A stretch of 5,332 nt of DNA from VRUE01 sp035556755 (GTDB lineage Bacteria; Actinomycetota; Thermoleophilia; Solirubrobacterales; 70-9): the NCBI GenBank assembly GCA_035556755.1, contig DATMEP010000071.1, positions 1-5,332 on the forward strand, in the 5' to 3' direction. This document shows, piece after piece, positions 1-5,332 of this stretch. Each line of letters starts with the position of its first letter. Within the stretch, counting starts at the first letter, position 1. The notes under the pieces are model-generated. The model did not search any database and was not told the origin of the DNA. It saw nothing but the letters and a program-made list of their open reading frames with translations. Made by a program: the position numbers and the translations under genes.

Positions 1-645
1 CCGGAAGTAGGCCTGCAGCGGCATCTCGACCTTGACCCCGGCCGGCACGTAGACGAAGGACCCGCCCGACCAGACGGCCGAGTTGAGCGCCGCCAGTTTG
101 TTGTCGTTGGCCGGGATGATCGTCGCCCAGTACTCGCGGACCAGGTCCTCGTGCTCGCGCAGCGCGGTGTCCATGTCGGTGAAGATCACGCCCTGGGCCT
201 CGAGCTTCTCGTTGACCTGGTGGTAGACGACCTCCGACTCGTACTGGGCGCCGACCCCGGAGAGGAATTTGCGCTCCGCCTCGGGGATGCCGAGCCGGTC
301 GAAGGTGTTTTTGATGTCCTCCGGGACCTCGCTCCAGTCGCGGCTGTTCTTGTCCGAGGCGCGGACGAAGTAGTGGATGTCTTCGAAGTCGATCTGGCCG
401 AGGTTGCCGCCCCAGTTCGGGGTCGGGCGGTTTTCGAAGTGTTCGAGCGACTTCAGGCGGAAGTCCCGCATCCACTTCGGCTCGTCCTTGTACTCGGAGA
501 TCGATTCGACCACTTCGCGGGAGAGTCCCTTCGGGGCCTTGTAGGCGTAGCCGCCCTCGGGATCGTGGAAGCCGAACTTCTCCTTGTAGTCGGCGTTGAT
601 GCCGGCGAGCTCTTTTTTCTCTGCGACTGCCTCTGGCGTGGCCAT
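1..645 (-). CDS. sufB: Fe-S cluster assembly scaffold SufB (N-terminal part, cut by window edge)
   Basis: This is the first 215 codons of SufB, the core subunit of the cytoplasmic SufBCD complex on which nascent Fe-S clusters are assembled. I translated it from the reverse strand: it starts MATPEAVAEKKELAG and runs open to the left edge. Family hallmarks include YKEKFGFHDPE (residues 20-30), PKWMRDFRLKSLEHF (56-70), NWGGNLGQIDFEDIHYF (77-93), the GVGAQYESEVVYH block (130-142) and the start of the beta-helix core, WSGGSFVYVPAGVKVEMPLQ (192-211). Full-length SufB is usually about 470-480 residues, so roughly the C-terminal half, with the residues thought to act in cluster assembly, lies outside the window. 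The ATG at 643-645 is supported by a GGAGG 11 nt upstream inside the end of the Rieske gene. The gap to that gene is 6 nt, so the two are almost certainly cotranscribed. SufD is its paralogue, but the N-terminal motifs are SufB-specific. Confidence 0.96.
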   Translation of the reverse strand, partial: MATPEAVAEKKELAGINADYKEKFGFHDPEGGYAYKAPKGLSREVVESISEYKDEPKWMRDFRLKSLEHFENRPTPNWGGNLGQIDFEDIHYFVRASDKNSRDWSEVPEDIKNTFDRLGIPEAERKFLSGVGAQYESEVVYHQVNEKLEAQGVIFTDMDTALREHEDLVREYWATIIPANDNKLAALNSAVWSGGSFVYVPAGVKVEMPLQAYFR

Positions 646-651
646 GGCGAA

Positions 652-978
652 TCAGACCTCCAAGACGATGTTGTCGTCCACGACGGCCGCCGTGAACGTC
701 TGCACCGGAGCATAGGCGGGGAGCGTCTTCGGCCTGCCGGTGGTCAGGTCGAAGAGGGAGCCGTGACGGGGGCACTCGACCGTGCAGGTCGAGGCGTCGA
801 ACTCGCCCTCGGCGAGCGGCCCGTCGTCGTGCGAGCAGCGGTCCTCGATCGCGTAGAGCGTGCCGTCGCAGTTGAAGACGCCGATCTTCAGCTCTCCGTG
901 CTCGACCAGGCGCATAGCGCCGGGCGGCAGCTCGGCGAGCGGGCAGACTTGTATGGACGTTCCTGCGGTGTCTGGCAT
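652..978 (-). CDS. Small Rieske [2Fe-2S] ferredoxin-like protein of the SUF cluster
   Basis: A 108-residue soluble protein made almost entirely of one Rieske domain (about residues 8-106). The two cluster-binding boxes are complete: C48-S-H50 and C69-P-R-H72, followed by GSLFDL. Two Cys and two His would bind a [2Fe-2S] cluster. There is no signal peptide, membrane anchor or oxygenase catalytic domain, so it resembles the ferredoxin subunits of bacterial dioxygenases (often auto-annotated as non-heme iron oxygenase ferredoxin subunit). Its position directly upstream of sufB suggests a role with the SUF system, such as electron supply, or it may be a client; this is inference. The ATG at 976-978 has an AGGAG (990-994) 11 nt upstream. 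It is the first gene of the leftward block that starts in the divergent region at 979-1145, and its last codons contain the ribosome binding site of sufB. Confidence 0.93.
   Translation of the reverse strand: MPDTAGTSIQVCPLAELPPGAMRLVEHGELKIGVFNCDGTLYAIEDRCSHDDGPLAEGEFDASTCTVECPRHGSLFDLTTGRPKTLPAYAPVQTFTAAVVDDNIVLEV
657..661 (-). promoter_or_regulatory. Ribosome binding site of sufB inside the Rieske gene
   Basis: On the reverse strand GGAGG lies 11 nt before the sufB ATG, within the last codons of the Rieske gene (Leu-Glu-Val-stop). It fixes the sufB start and suggests that ribosomes finishing the Rieske protein can reinitiate at sufB. Confidence 0.75.
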
Positions 979-1040
979 GAGGGTGGTTGCTCCTGGACGG
1001 CGGGCTCTGCTTCCGCCGCCGTTAGTGCGAGTTGAGACTT

Positions 1041-1063
1041 AATCCTACTGCTCCAGTCGGATT
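1041..1063. promoter_or_regulatory. 23-bp imperfect palindrome, candidate IscR/Rrf2-type operator
   Basis: The left arm AATCCTACTG (1041-1050) and right arm CAGTCGGATT (1054-1063) are inverted repeats matching at 9 of 10 positions around a CTC centre. Read on the reverse strand the core is CCGACT-N5-AGTAGG, which fits the YYGACT-N5-AGTCRR core of E. coli IscR type 1 sites except for one base; the outer bases fit less well. It lies 63 nt upstream of the Rieske start codon and 82 nt upstream of the VOC gene, between divergent genes. On the reverse strand it contains TAGGAT (1042-1047), a possible -10 hexamer (4 of 6 matches to TATAAT) without a convincing -35. A repressor bound here would block that promoter. 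The palindrome is seen directly; regulator identity and promoter are inference. No regulator gene is in the window. Confidence 0.5.
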
Positions 1064-1064
1064 T

Positions 1065-1095
1065 TAACGACCCGGGGCGGCGGACCGATTAGATT
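1065..1095 (+). promoter_or_regulatory. Weak candidate promoter for the VOC gene
   Basis: TTAACG (1065-1070) and TAGATT (1090-1095) each match 4 of 6 bases of the -35 and -10 consensus, but the 19-nt spacer is long. The VOC gene must start transcription somewhere in the divergent region, and this is the best sigma70-like pair I found. It lies immediately beside the palindrome at 1041-1063, so that site could affect both directions. The same stretch read in reverse gives TCTAAT (1088-1093), a 5 of 6 match to a -10 box that could serve the Rieske-sufB block instead. Confidence 0.2.
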
Positions 1096-1133
1096 CGAAG
1101 GGAGCGCCAGTCTTGGTTGGAAAGCCTTCTACG

Positions 1134-1139
1134 AAAGGA
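1134..1139 (+). promoter_or_regulatory. Ribosome binding site of the VOC gene
   Basis: AAAGGA ends 6 nt before the ATG at 1146. It supports that start over the upstream in-frame TTG at 1113, which would add 11 residues with no family counterpart and would put this site inside the coding region. Confidence 0.7.
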
Positions 1140-1145
1140 CCGGAA

Positions 1146-1931
1146 ATGAGCGAGAGGACCAGTTACGAGCCCGGCACCCCCTGCTGGATCGACCTCGGCA
1201 CCCCCGACCAGGACGCCGCCGCGGAGTTCTACGGCGCCCTCTTCGGCTGGAGCGTCGAGGCGGACGAGAACGCGGAGGAGACCGGCGGCTACAGGGTGGC
1301 GACGCTGCGCGACAAAGCGATCGGCGGCGTGATGAAGCTGATGGAAGAGGGCCAGCCTCCCTCTTGGTCGACCTACATCGCCGTCGAGGACGCTGACGCC
1401 ACCGCGGCCAAGGCCAAGGAGGCCGGCGGCAGCGTGATGTTCGAGCCGATGGACGTCCTCGACTACGGTCGGATGGCCTTCATCGTCGATCCGACCGGAG
1501 CCGTCCTCGGCCTCTGGCAGCCCGGCAAGAACATCGGCGCGGGCCTGGTCAACGAGCCGGGAGCGCTGAGCTGGGACGAGCTCAACACGCGCGACGTCGA
1601 CGCGGCCAAGTCCTTCTACGGCAGCGTCTTCGGCTGGACCTTCGACGAGCAGGGCACCTACACGATGATCCTGCTGGGCGGCAACCCGGTTGGCGGCATC
1701 CTGAACATGGCCGAGCAGGAAGTACCAGCCGAGGTCCCAGCCCACTGGCAGGTCTACTTCGCGGTGGAGGACACCGACGCGACGGTGGAGACGGCCAAGG
1801 GAGTCGGCGGCAACGTCATGCTCGAGCCCTTCGACACCCCCGTCGGGCGCATTGCGATCCTCACCGACCCGTGGGGAGCGAGCTTCGCGGTGATCGCGCT
1901 CAGCGAGGAAGCGCGGGAAAACGCGCCTTAG
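1146..1931 (+). CDS. Tandem-domain VOC (glyoxalase/bleomycin-resistance) protein, Cfp30B/Rv0577-like
   Basis: A 261-residue cytoplasmic protein with two copies of the vicinal oxygen chelate fold, about residues 10-125 and 139-252. The halves are clearly duplicated: TPDQDAAAEFYGALFGW (19-35) mirrors TRDVDAAKSFYGSVFGW (148-164), YIAVEDADAT (77-86) mirrors YFAVEDTDAT (204-213), and DPTGA (115-119) mirrors DPWGA (241-245). Length and motifs such as GTPCWIDL, GRMAFIVDPTGAVLGLWQP and HWQVYFAVED closely recall the mycobacterial antigen Rv0577 (Cfp30B/CFP32), which as I remember it is also 261 residues. The substrate is unknown. The positions where glyoxalase I has metal-binding His/Glu seem to carry other residues, so a metal-dependent lyase activity should not be assumed. 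It is transcribed divergently from the Rieske-sufB block and stops 59 nt before the transporter, with which it may share a transcript. Confidence 0.92.
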   Translation: MSERTSYEPGTPCWIDLGTPDQDAAAEFYGALFGWSVEADENAEETGGYRVATLRDKAIGGVMKLMEEGQPPSWSTYIAVEDADATAAKAKEAGGSVMFEPMDVLDYGRMAFIVDPTGAVLGLWQPGKNIGAGLVNEPGALSWDELNTRDVDAAKSFYGSVFGWTFDEQGTYTMILLGGNPVGGILNMAEQEVPAEVPAHWQVYFAVEDTDATVETAKGVGGNVMLEPFDTPVGRIAILTDPWGASFAVIALSEEARENAP

Positions 1932-1936
1932 GCGCG
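1922..1936 (+). repeat. Small hairpin over the VOC stop codon
   Basis: CGCGCC (1922-1927), loop TTA, GGCGCG (1931-1936) form a perfect 6-bp stem that spans the TAG stop at 1929-1931. There is no T-run behind it, so it is a poor intrinsic terminator. The GGCGCGGG at 1931-1938 recurs at 1962-1969 in the left arm of the next hairpin, so both copies could compete for the same downstream partner at 1983-1990. Confidence 0.4.
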
Positions 1937-1959
1937 GGCAGCACGCTGACGCCGAGTTG

Positions 1960-1992
1960 ACGGCGCGGGAGCCGAATAGTCTCCCGCGCCGT
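1960..1992 (+). repeat. Perfect 12-bp inverted repeat covering the transporter start codon
   Basis: ACGGCGCGGGAG (1960-1971) and CTCCCGCGCCGT (1981-1992) are exact reverse complements separated by the 9-nt loop CCGAATAGT. Ten of the 12 pairs are G:C. The right arm includes the first two bases of the GTG start codon at 1991-1993. In RNA this would be a strong hairpin directly in the translation initiation region; in DNA it could be a dyad operator. It has no trailing T-run, so an intrinsic terminator is unlikely. The repeat itself is certain; its function is not known. Confidence 0.7.
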
Positions 1993-4129
1993 GAACCGCA
2001 CGATCGAGCGCCTTGCCGCGGCAGTCACCGGTCCGCGCGGGCGTTGGCTGGCGATCGCTGTCTGGCTTCCGCTGGGGATCGCGGGGTTTTTCGCGCACGC
2101 CCACATCGGCGAGGTGACCGCTGCCGGGCAGAGCAGCTTCCTGCCCTCCAACTCGGAATCGACGCGGGTCGTCGACGCCCTCCAGCGCAACTACGGAGGA
2201 GGAGGCGACGACATCCCGGTCCTGATCGTCTTCGACCGCAAGGGTGGCCTCACCCAGGGGGACCTGAACGCGATCGGCAGCCTCGGCGACGGCCTCGAAC
2301 GGCTCGGGCTCGCCGGGGCGACTCCCGTCTTCGCCCCCTACTCGGGTCAGACCGACCGGCCGCTGGGGGAGGTGGCGACGATCGCCCAGGGAGTCGGCCC
2401 GATCTCCCGCGACGGCGAAGCGGCGCTGGTCGGGCTGGCGATCGACGCCGCCGACCGCGGCGCCCTCGCCGCCGGGGTCGCCAAGATCCGCCGCTATCTC
2501 GACCGGAATCGCCCGGCGGGGCTGCGCTCCTACGTCACCGGCCCCGGTGGCATCGCGGCAGATCTCGAGCGGGTGGTCGAAGACGCCGGTCAGACGCTGC
2601 TCGTCGCCACCCTTGGCCTTGTCCTCGTCCTCCTCCTGATCGTCTACCGGGCGCCGGGCCTCGCTCTGCTGCCACTGGTCGTCGTCGGCACCGCCTACCT
2701 GGTCGCGACCGGGATCGTCTACCTGCTGATCGAGGCGGGGGTGATCGTGGTCAACGCCGAGGGCACGATGCTGCTGCTGGTGTTGATCTTCGGCGCCGGC
2801 ACCGACTACTCGCTGCTGCTGGTGCACCGTTATCGCGAGGAGCTCGGCGGGGGGAAGGAGCGGGCGGTCGCGCTGCCGCTGGCCCTTCGCGAGACCGCGC
2901 CGGCGATCGCCGCCTCCGCCGGCACGGTGATCGCGGCGATGCTGGTCCTGCTGCTGGCCGACCTGCAGTCGACCCACTGGCTCGGCCCGGTGCTGGCGAT
3001 CGGGATCGCGACGATGCTCGTCGCCTCCTTCGTCCTGCTGCCGGCGCTGCTCGCGCTGCTGGGCGAGCGGGCCTTCTGGCCGGCTCAGCCTCGTCCCTCC
3101 GACGGCTCGGATCGTCGCTGGCACCAGGTTGCAAGCCTGGTCCGGCGGCGGCCTCGGACGATCGTCGCGACCGTCTGTGCCGCGCTGGTGCTGCTCTCGC
3201 TCGGCAACCTGGCCGACTACGGCACGATCGGGTTCGGACAGGGGGAGATCGGCTCGACCGAATCCAGTCGCGGCACCGAAGTCCTCGACGAGCACTTCCC
3301 GCCCGGCCTGGGGTCTCCGCTGACGATCGTGGTCGACGACGGGCAGGCGGCGCCGGCGCTGAAGGGCCTGCGGGAACTCGACGTGGTCAAGCTGGCGTTG
3401 CCGGGACCGCCCTCGCCTGGCTCCGACGAGGTGGTCCTGACCGTGGTCATGCGCGGCAACCCCTACTCCGGCGACGCCGCCGACGCGGTCGAGGGGATCC
3501 GCGACGAGCTGCAGAAGGTCGCGCCGAGTGCCCTCGTCGGCGGGCTCCCGGCCGAGAACTTCGACGTCGAGCAGACCAATGCGCGAGACACCAAGCTGAT
3601 CGTGCCGCTCGTCCTCCTGGTCGTTGCCCTGATCCTCGCCGCTCTCCTGCGCGCCCTGGTCGCGCCGGCCTACCTGATCGCCACCGTGGTCGCCTCGTTC
3701 GCCGCAACCCTCGGTCTCGTCACCTTCGCCTTCACCGAGCTGCTCGGTGCCGACGGGATCGCCTTCAACCTGGTCCTGATGTCGTTCATCTTCCTCGTCG
3801 CCCTCGGGGTCGACTACAACATCTTCCTGATGACCCGGGCGCGCGAGGAGGCGGCGAAGCTGGGAACGCGCGACGGGGTTCTCGCCGCCCTCGAGAACAC
3901 CGGCGGCGTCGTCACCGGTGCCGGCCTGATCCTCGCCGGGACCTTCGCGACGCTGACCCTGTTGCCGCTCGAGGAGCTGGTCCAGGTCGGGGCGACGGTC
4001 GCGATCGGCGTCCTGCTCGACACCTTCGTCGTCCGCGCTCTGTTGATCCCCGCGATCACCTACCTGCTCGGCGAGCGCGCCTGGTGGCCTAGCCGGGGTC
4101 GGCTTGTGCTTCCGCCGGATCGCCGGTAA
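1991..4129 (+). CDS. MMPL/RND-family membrane transporter
   Basis: A 712-residue integral membrane protein with the internally duplicated layout of MMPL transporters, proton-driven exporters typically of lipids or other hydrophobic compounds. The first membrane segment is about residues 17-37 and is followed by an extracytoplasmic domain (about 38-200); segments 2-6 lie at about 201-356. A linker, segment 7 (389-408), a second extracytoplasmic domain (409-534) and segments 8-12 (535-692) follow. The paired Asp-Tyr of the family's proton relay is present in both halves: FGAGTDYSLLLVHRY (D272, Y273) and LGVDYNIFLMTR (D608, Y609). The early motif SSFLPSNSEST (48-58) is also typical. The GTG at 1991 is the first usable start after an in-frame TGA at 1958-1960. 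It has no clear Shine-Dalgarno sequence and is covered by a hairpin. Length fits short actinobacterial MMPL or Bacillus YdfJ-like proteins rather than the longer MmpL3 type. Substrate cannot be told. Its last 13 codons overlap sufU on the other strand. Confidence 0.95.
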   Translation: MNRTIERLAAAVTGPRGRWLAIAVWLPLGIAGFFAHAHIGEVTAAGQSSFLPSNSESTRVVDALQRNYGGGGDDIPVLIVFDRKGGLTQGDLNAIGSLGDGLERLGLAGATPVFAPYSGQTDRPLGEVATIAQGVGPISRDGEAALVGLAIDAADRGALAAGVAKIRRYLDRNRPAGLRSYVTGPGGIAADLERVVEDAGQTLLVATLGLVLVLLLIVYRAPGLALLPLVVVGTAYLVATGIVYLLIEAGVIVVNAEGTMLLLVLIFGAGTDYSLLLVHRYREELGGGKERAVALPLALRETAPAIAASAGTVIAAMLVLLLADLQSTHWLGPVLAIGIATMLVASFVLLPALLALLGERAFWPAQPRPSDGSDRRWHQVASLVRRRPRTIVATVCAALVLLSLGNLADYGTIGFGQGEIGSTESSRGTEVLDEHFPPGLGSPLTIVVDDGQAAPALKGLRELDVVKLALPGPPSPGSDEVVLTVVMRGNPYSGDAADAVEGIRDELQKVAPSALVGGLPAENFDVEQTNARDTKLIVPLVLLVVALILAALLRALVAPAYLIATVVASFAATLGLVTFAFTELLGADGIAFNLVLMSFIFLVALGVDYNIFLMTRAREEAAKLGTRDGVLAALENTGGVVTGAGLILAGTFATLTLLPLEELVQVGATVAIGVLLDTFVVRALLIPAITYLLGERAWWPSRGRLVLPPDRR

Positions 4130-4520
4130 CGCCCTCGTCCTCCCAGTCGGCGGGCTTGCCGAGGCCGGCGCTCTTGACGACCTTGAGGCCGAGCATCGCG
4201 CACTTCATCCGGGTCGCGGAGATCTCGATCCCGAGCAGGTCCAGGACCTCCTCCTTCGGCAGCGTCAGCAGCTCCTCGCGTGTCTTGCCGACCAGCTCGT
4301 CGGTCAGCAGCGAGGTCGCCGCGGTCGAGATCGCGCAGCCCTGGCCCTCGAAGGCGACCTCGGCCACCCGGCCCTCCTCGTCGAGCCGCATCGTCACGTG
4401 CTGCTCGTCGCCGCAGAACGGGTTCGTGTCCTCGAACTCGAGGTCCGGCTCCTCCAGCCGCCCGAAATTGTGCGGCCGCTTGTAGTGCTCGAGGATCTGC
4501 TCGCGGTAGAGCTCGTCCAT
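4089..4520 (-). CDS. sufU: SufU-type zinc-dependent sulfur acceptor / NifU-like scaffold
   Basis: A 143-residue cytoplasmic protein of the IscU/NifU-N superfamily. In Gram-positive-type SUF systems SufU binds zinc and takes persulfide sulfur from SufS for delivery to SufBCD. The start MDELYREQILEHYKRPHNFG is typical. The ligand residues are visible: C36 and D38 in NPFCGD, C62 in GQGCAIS, and C107 in RMKCAML. The residue before C107 is Lys, as in SufU, not the His of IscU. However, only 44 residues separate C62 and C107, close to IscU spacing and about 17 fewer than in Bacillus subtilis SufU, so the usual SufU insertion is missing. The C-terminus is acidic. The ATG shares its A with the sufS stop (TGATG), which points to translational coupling; no strong Shine-Dalgarno sequence is seen. 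Its end overlaps the convergent transporter by 41 bp and no terminator is visible. Confidence 0.93.
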   Translation of the reverse strand: MDELYREQILEHYKRPHNFGRLEEPDLEFEDTNPFCGDEQHVTMRLDEEGRVAEVAFEGQGCAISTAATSLLTDELVGKTREELLTLPKEEVLDLLGIEISATRMKCAMLGLKVVKSAGLGKPADWEDEGVTGDPAEAQADPG

Positions 4521-5332
4521 CAGAGACCGAAGACCTTGCGGGCGTCGTGGAGGCCCTCGACCAGGCGGTCGATCTCCTCGGGGACGGTGTGGACGGCGAA
4601 GCTGGCGCGGGCCGTGGCTGCCACGCCGAGCCGGTCCATCAGTGGCTGCGCGCAGTGGTGGCCGGCGCGGACGGCGACGCCGTGGCGGTCGAGGATCTCG
4701 GAAACGTCATGGGCGTGGACTCCCTCCAGCTCGAAGGAGACCGGCCCGATCCGGCCAGGGCCGCGCGGGGGGCCGAAGATGCGCAGGCCGGGGACGTCGA
4801 CGAGTCGCTCCAGCGCGTAGTCGGCGGTCTCGCGCTCGTGCTCCAGCACCGCGTCCATCCCGAGCCCGTCGAGCCAGCGCAGCGCCGAGGCCATCCCGAC
4901 CGCCTGCGCGATCGCCGGCGTTCCTGCCTCGAAGCGGGCGGGGGGGTCGGCGTAGGTCGTCCCGTCCACGGTCACCTTGCGGATCATCGAGCCGCCGCCG
5001 AGGAAGGGCGGCATCCCGCGCAGCAGGTCGAGCTTGCCCCAGAGCGCCCCGATCCCGGTCGGCGCGTAGAGCTTGTGGCCGGTCACGGCGTAGAAATCGA
5101 CGCCGAGCGCGGCGACGTCCAGGAGCAGCTTCGGCGCCGCCTGGGCGCCGTCGGCGAGGACCAGGGCACCGGCGTCGTGTGCCAGCCGCGAGATCTCGGC
5201 GAGCGGGTTCTCGGTGCCGAGCACGTTGGAGACGTGGGTGACCGCGACCAGCTTCGGCCCGCGCTCGAGCAGCTCCGTGAGCGTGTCCAAATCGAGCAGC
5301 CCCTCCTCGGTGACCGGGACCCACTCGATCTC
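4520..5332 (-). CDS. sufS: Cysteine desulfurase SufS (C-terminal part, cut by window edge)
   Basis: The open frame spans the last 270 codons of a PLP-dependent class V aminotransferase-fold enzyme that converts cysteine to alanine and passes the sulfur on as a persulfide. It is open to the right edge, starting EIEWVPVTEEGLLDLD, so the true start is outside; an internal TTG at 5288-5290 is not the start. Visible hallmarks, in window residue numbers, are THVSNVLGT (32-40), the PLP-contacting LADGAQ (59-64), the Schiff-base lysine K87 in TGHKLYAPTGIG (encoded at 5072-5074), RFEAGTP (133-139) and the catalytic cysteine C227 in RAGHHCAQPLM (encoded at 4652-4654). Full SufS is about 400-420 residues, so roughly 140 N-terminal residues are missing. 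The RAGHHCAQPLM loop marks a group II (SufS/CsdA) desulfurase rather than IscS. It is coupled to sufU by a one-base stop/start overlap. Confidence 0.96.
   Translation of the reverse strand, partial: EIEWVPVTEEGLLDLDTLTELLERGPKLVAVTHVSNVLGTENPLAEISRLAHDAGALVLADGAQAAPKLLLDVAALGVDFYAVTGHKLYAPTGIGALWGKLDLLRGMPPFLGGGSMIRKVTVDGTTYADPPARFEAGTPAIAQAVGMASALRWLDGLGMDAVLEHERETADYALERLVDVPGLRIFGPPRGPGRIGPVSFELEGVHAHDVSEILDRHGVAVRAGHHCAQPLMDRLGVAATARASFAVHTVPEEIDRLVEGLHDARKVFGL

Noticed and set aside
151..1035. Long open frame on the forward strand opposite sufB and the Rieske gene
   Set aside because: It is antisense to two clearly recognised genes, has low-complexity Val/Leu/Arg/Asp composition and matches no family; it is a by-product of high GC codon bias.
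1126..1139. Short CCTT / AAGG pairing that could cover the VOC ribosome binding site
   Set aside because: Only four pairs with a mismatch next to the loop; too weak to call a regulatory structure.
1089..1745. 218-codon frame antisense to the VOC gene
   Set aside because: It is the complement of a well-conserved two-domain protein, its composition is biased, and it has no ribosome binding site or family motif that I can recognise.
3123..3141. Inverted repeat ACCAGG / CCTGGT with a 7-nt loop inside the transporter gene
   Set aside because: It is only 6 bp, lies in the coding linker between the two halves of the protein, and is expected by chance in DNA of this composition.
1928..3295. 455-codon open frame antisense to the transporter
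   Set aside because: The translation is rich in Asp, Arg, Gln and Gly with no domain pattern, and the opposite strand encodes an unmistakable MMPL protein.
1957..4092. 711-codon frame overlapping the transporter on the same strand in another reading frame
   Set aside because: The product is an Arg/Ala/Gly/Pro-rich low-complexity sequence, typical of the shifted frame in GC-rich genes, while the 1991-4129 frame has all MMPL motifs.
4114..4127. CCGG repeats near the transporter stop as a possible terminator
   Set aside because: The stem is only about 4 bp with no T-run on either strand, so it does not qualify as an intrinsic terminator.
4104..4820. Forward-strand open frame opposite sufU and the sufS end
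   Set aside because: It is antisense to conserved genes, with an Arg/Leu-rich translation and no recognisable domain.

Overview
The window is GC-rich bacterial DNA with strong third-position G/C bias and tightly packed genes. The gene content fits a high-GC actinobacterium: a SUF iron-sulfur assembly cluster with a small Rieske protein and a SufS-SufU pair, a double-domain VOC protein of the mycobacterial Cfp30B type, and a short MMPL transporter. A deep-branching class such as Thermoleophilia (Solirubrobacterales) is a reasonable guess, but no marker in the window proves it.

Layout: positions 1-978 hold two leftward genes, a Rieske [2Fe-2S] protein followed by sufB, which is cut by the left edge after 215 codons. 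Positions 979-1145 form a divergent promoter region with a 23-bp imperfect palindrome that resembles an IscR/Rrf2-type operator. Positions 1146-4129 hold two rightward genes, a tandem VOC-domain protein and an MMPL/RND-family membrane transporter. A perfect 12-bp inverted repeat ends on the transporter's GTG start codon. Positions 4089-5332 hold two leftward genes, sufS (cut by the right edge) and sufU. They are coupled by a TGATG stop/start overlap, and sufU overlaps the transporter tail-to-tail by 41 bp. There is no gene-free stretch longer than 167 nt. I saw no RNA genes, CRISPR repeats or insertion sequences.

How the genes work together: SufS takes sulfur from cysteine, SufU is a zinc-dependent sulfur acceptor/activator in Gram-positive-type SUF systems, and SufB is the core scaffold on which the cluster is built. 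A Rieske protein of this kind is often encoded with these genes, but its role there is not settled. Here the SUF genes form two same-strand blocks separated by about 3.1 kb containing two opposite-strand genes. The Rieske-sufB block therefore probably has its own promoter, and the palindrome is a candidate for its control. The VOC and MMPL genes have no evident role in cluster assembly.

I do not see a clearly undescribed system. The most interesting signals are regulatory: the IscR-like palindrome, the hairpin that covers the transporter start codon, and the split SUF layout.
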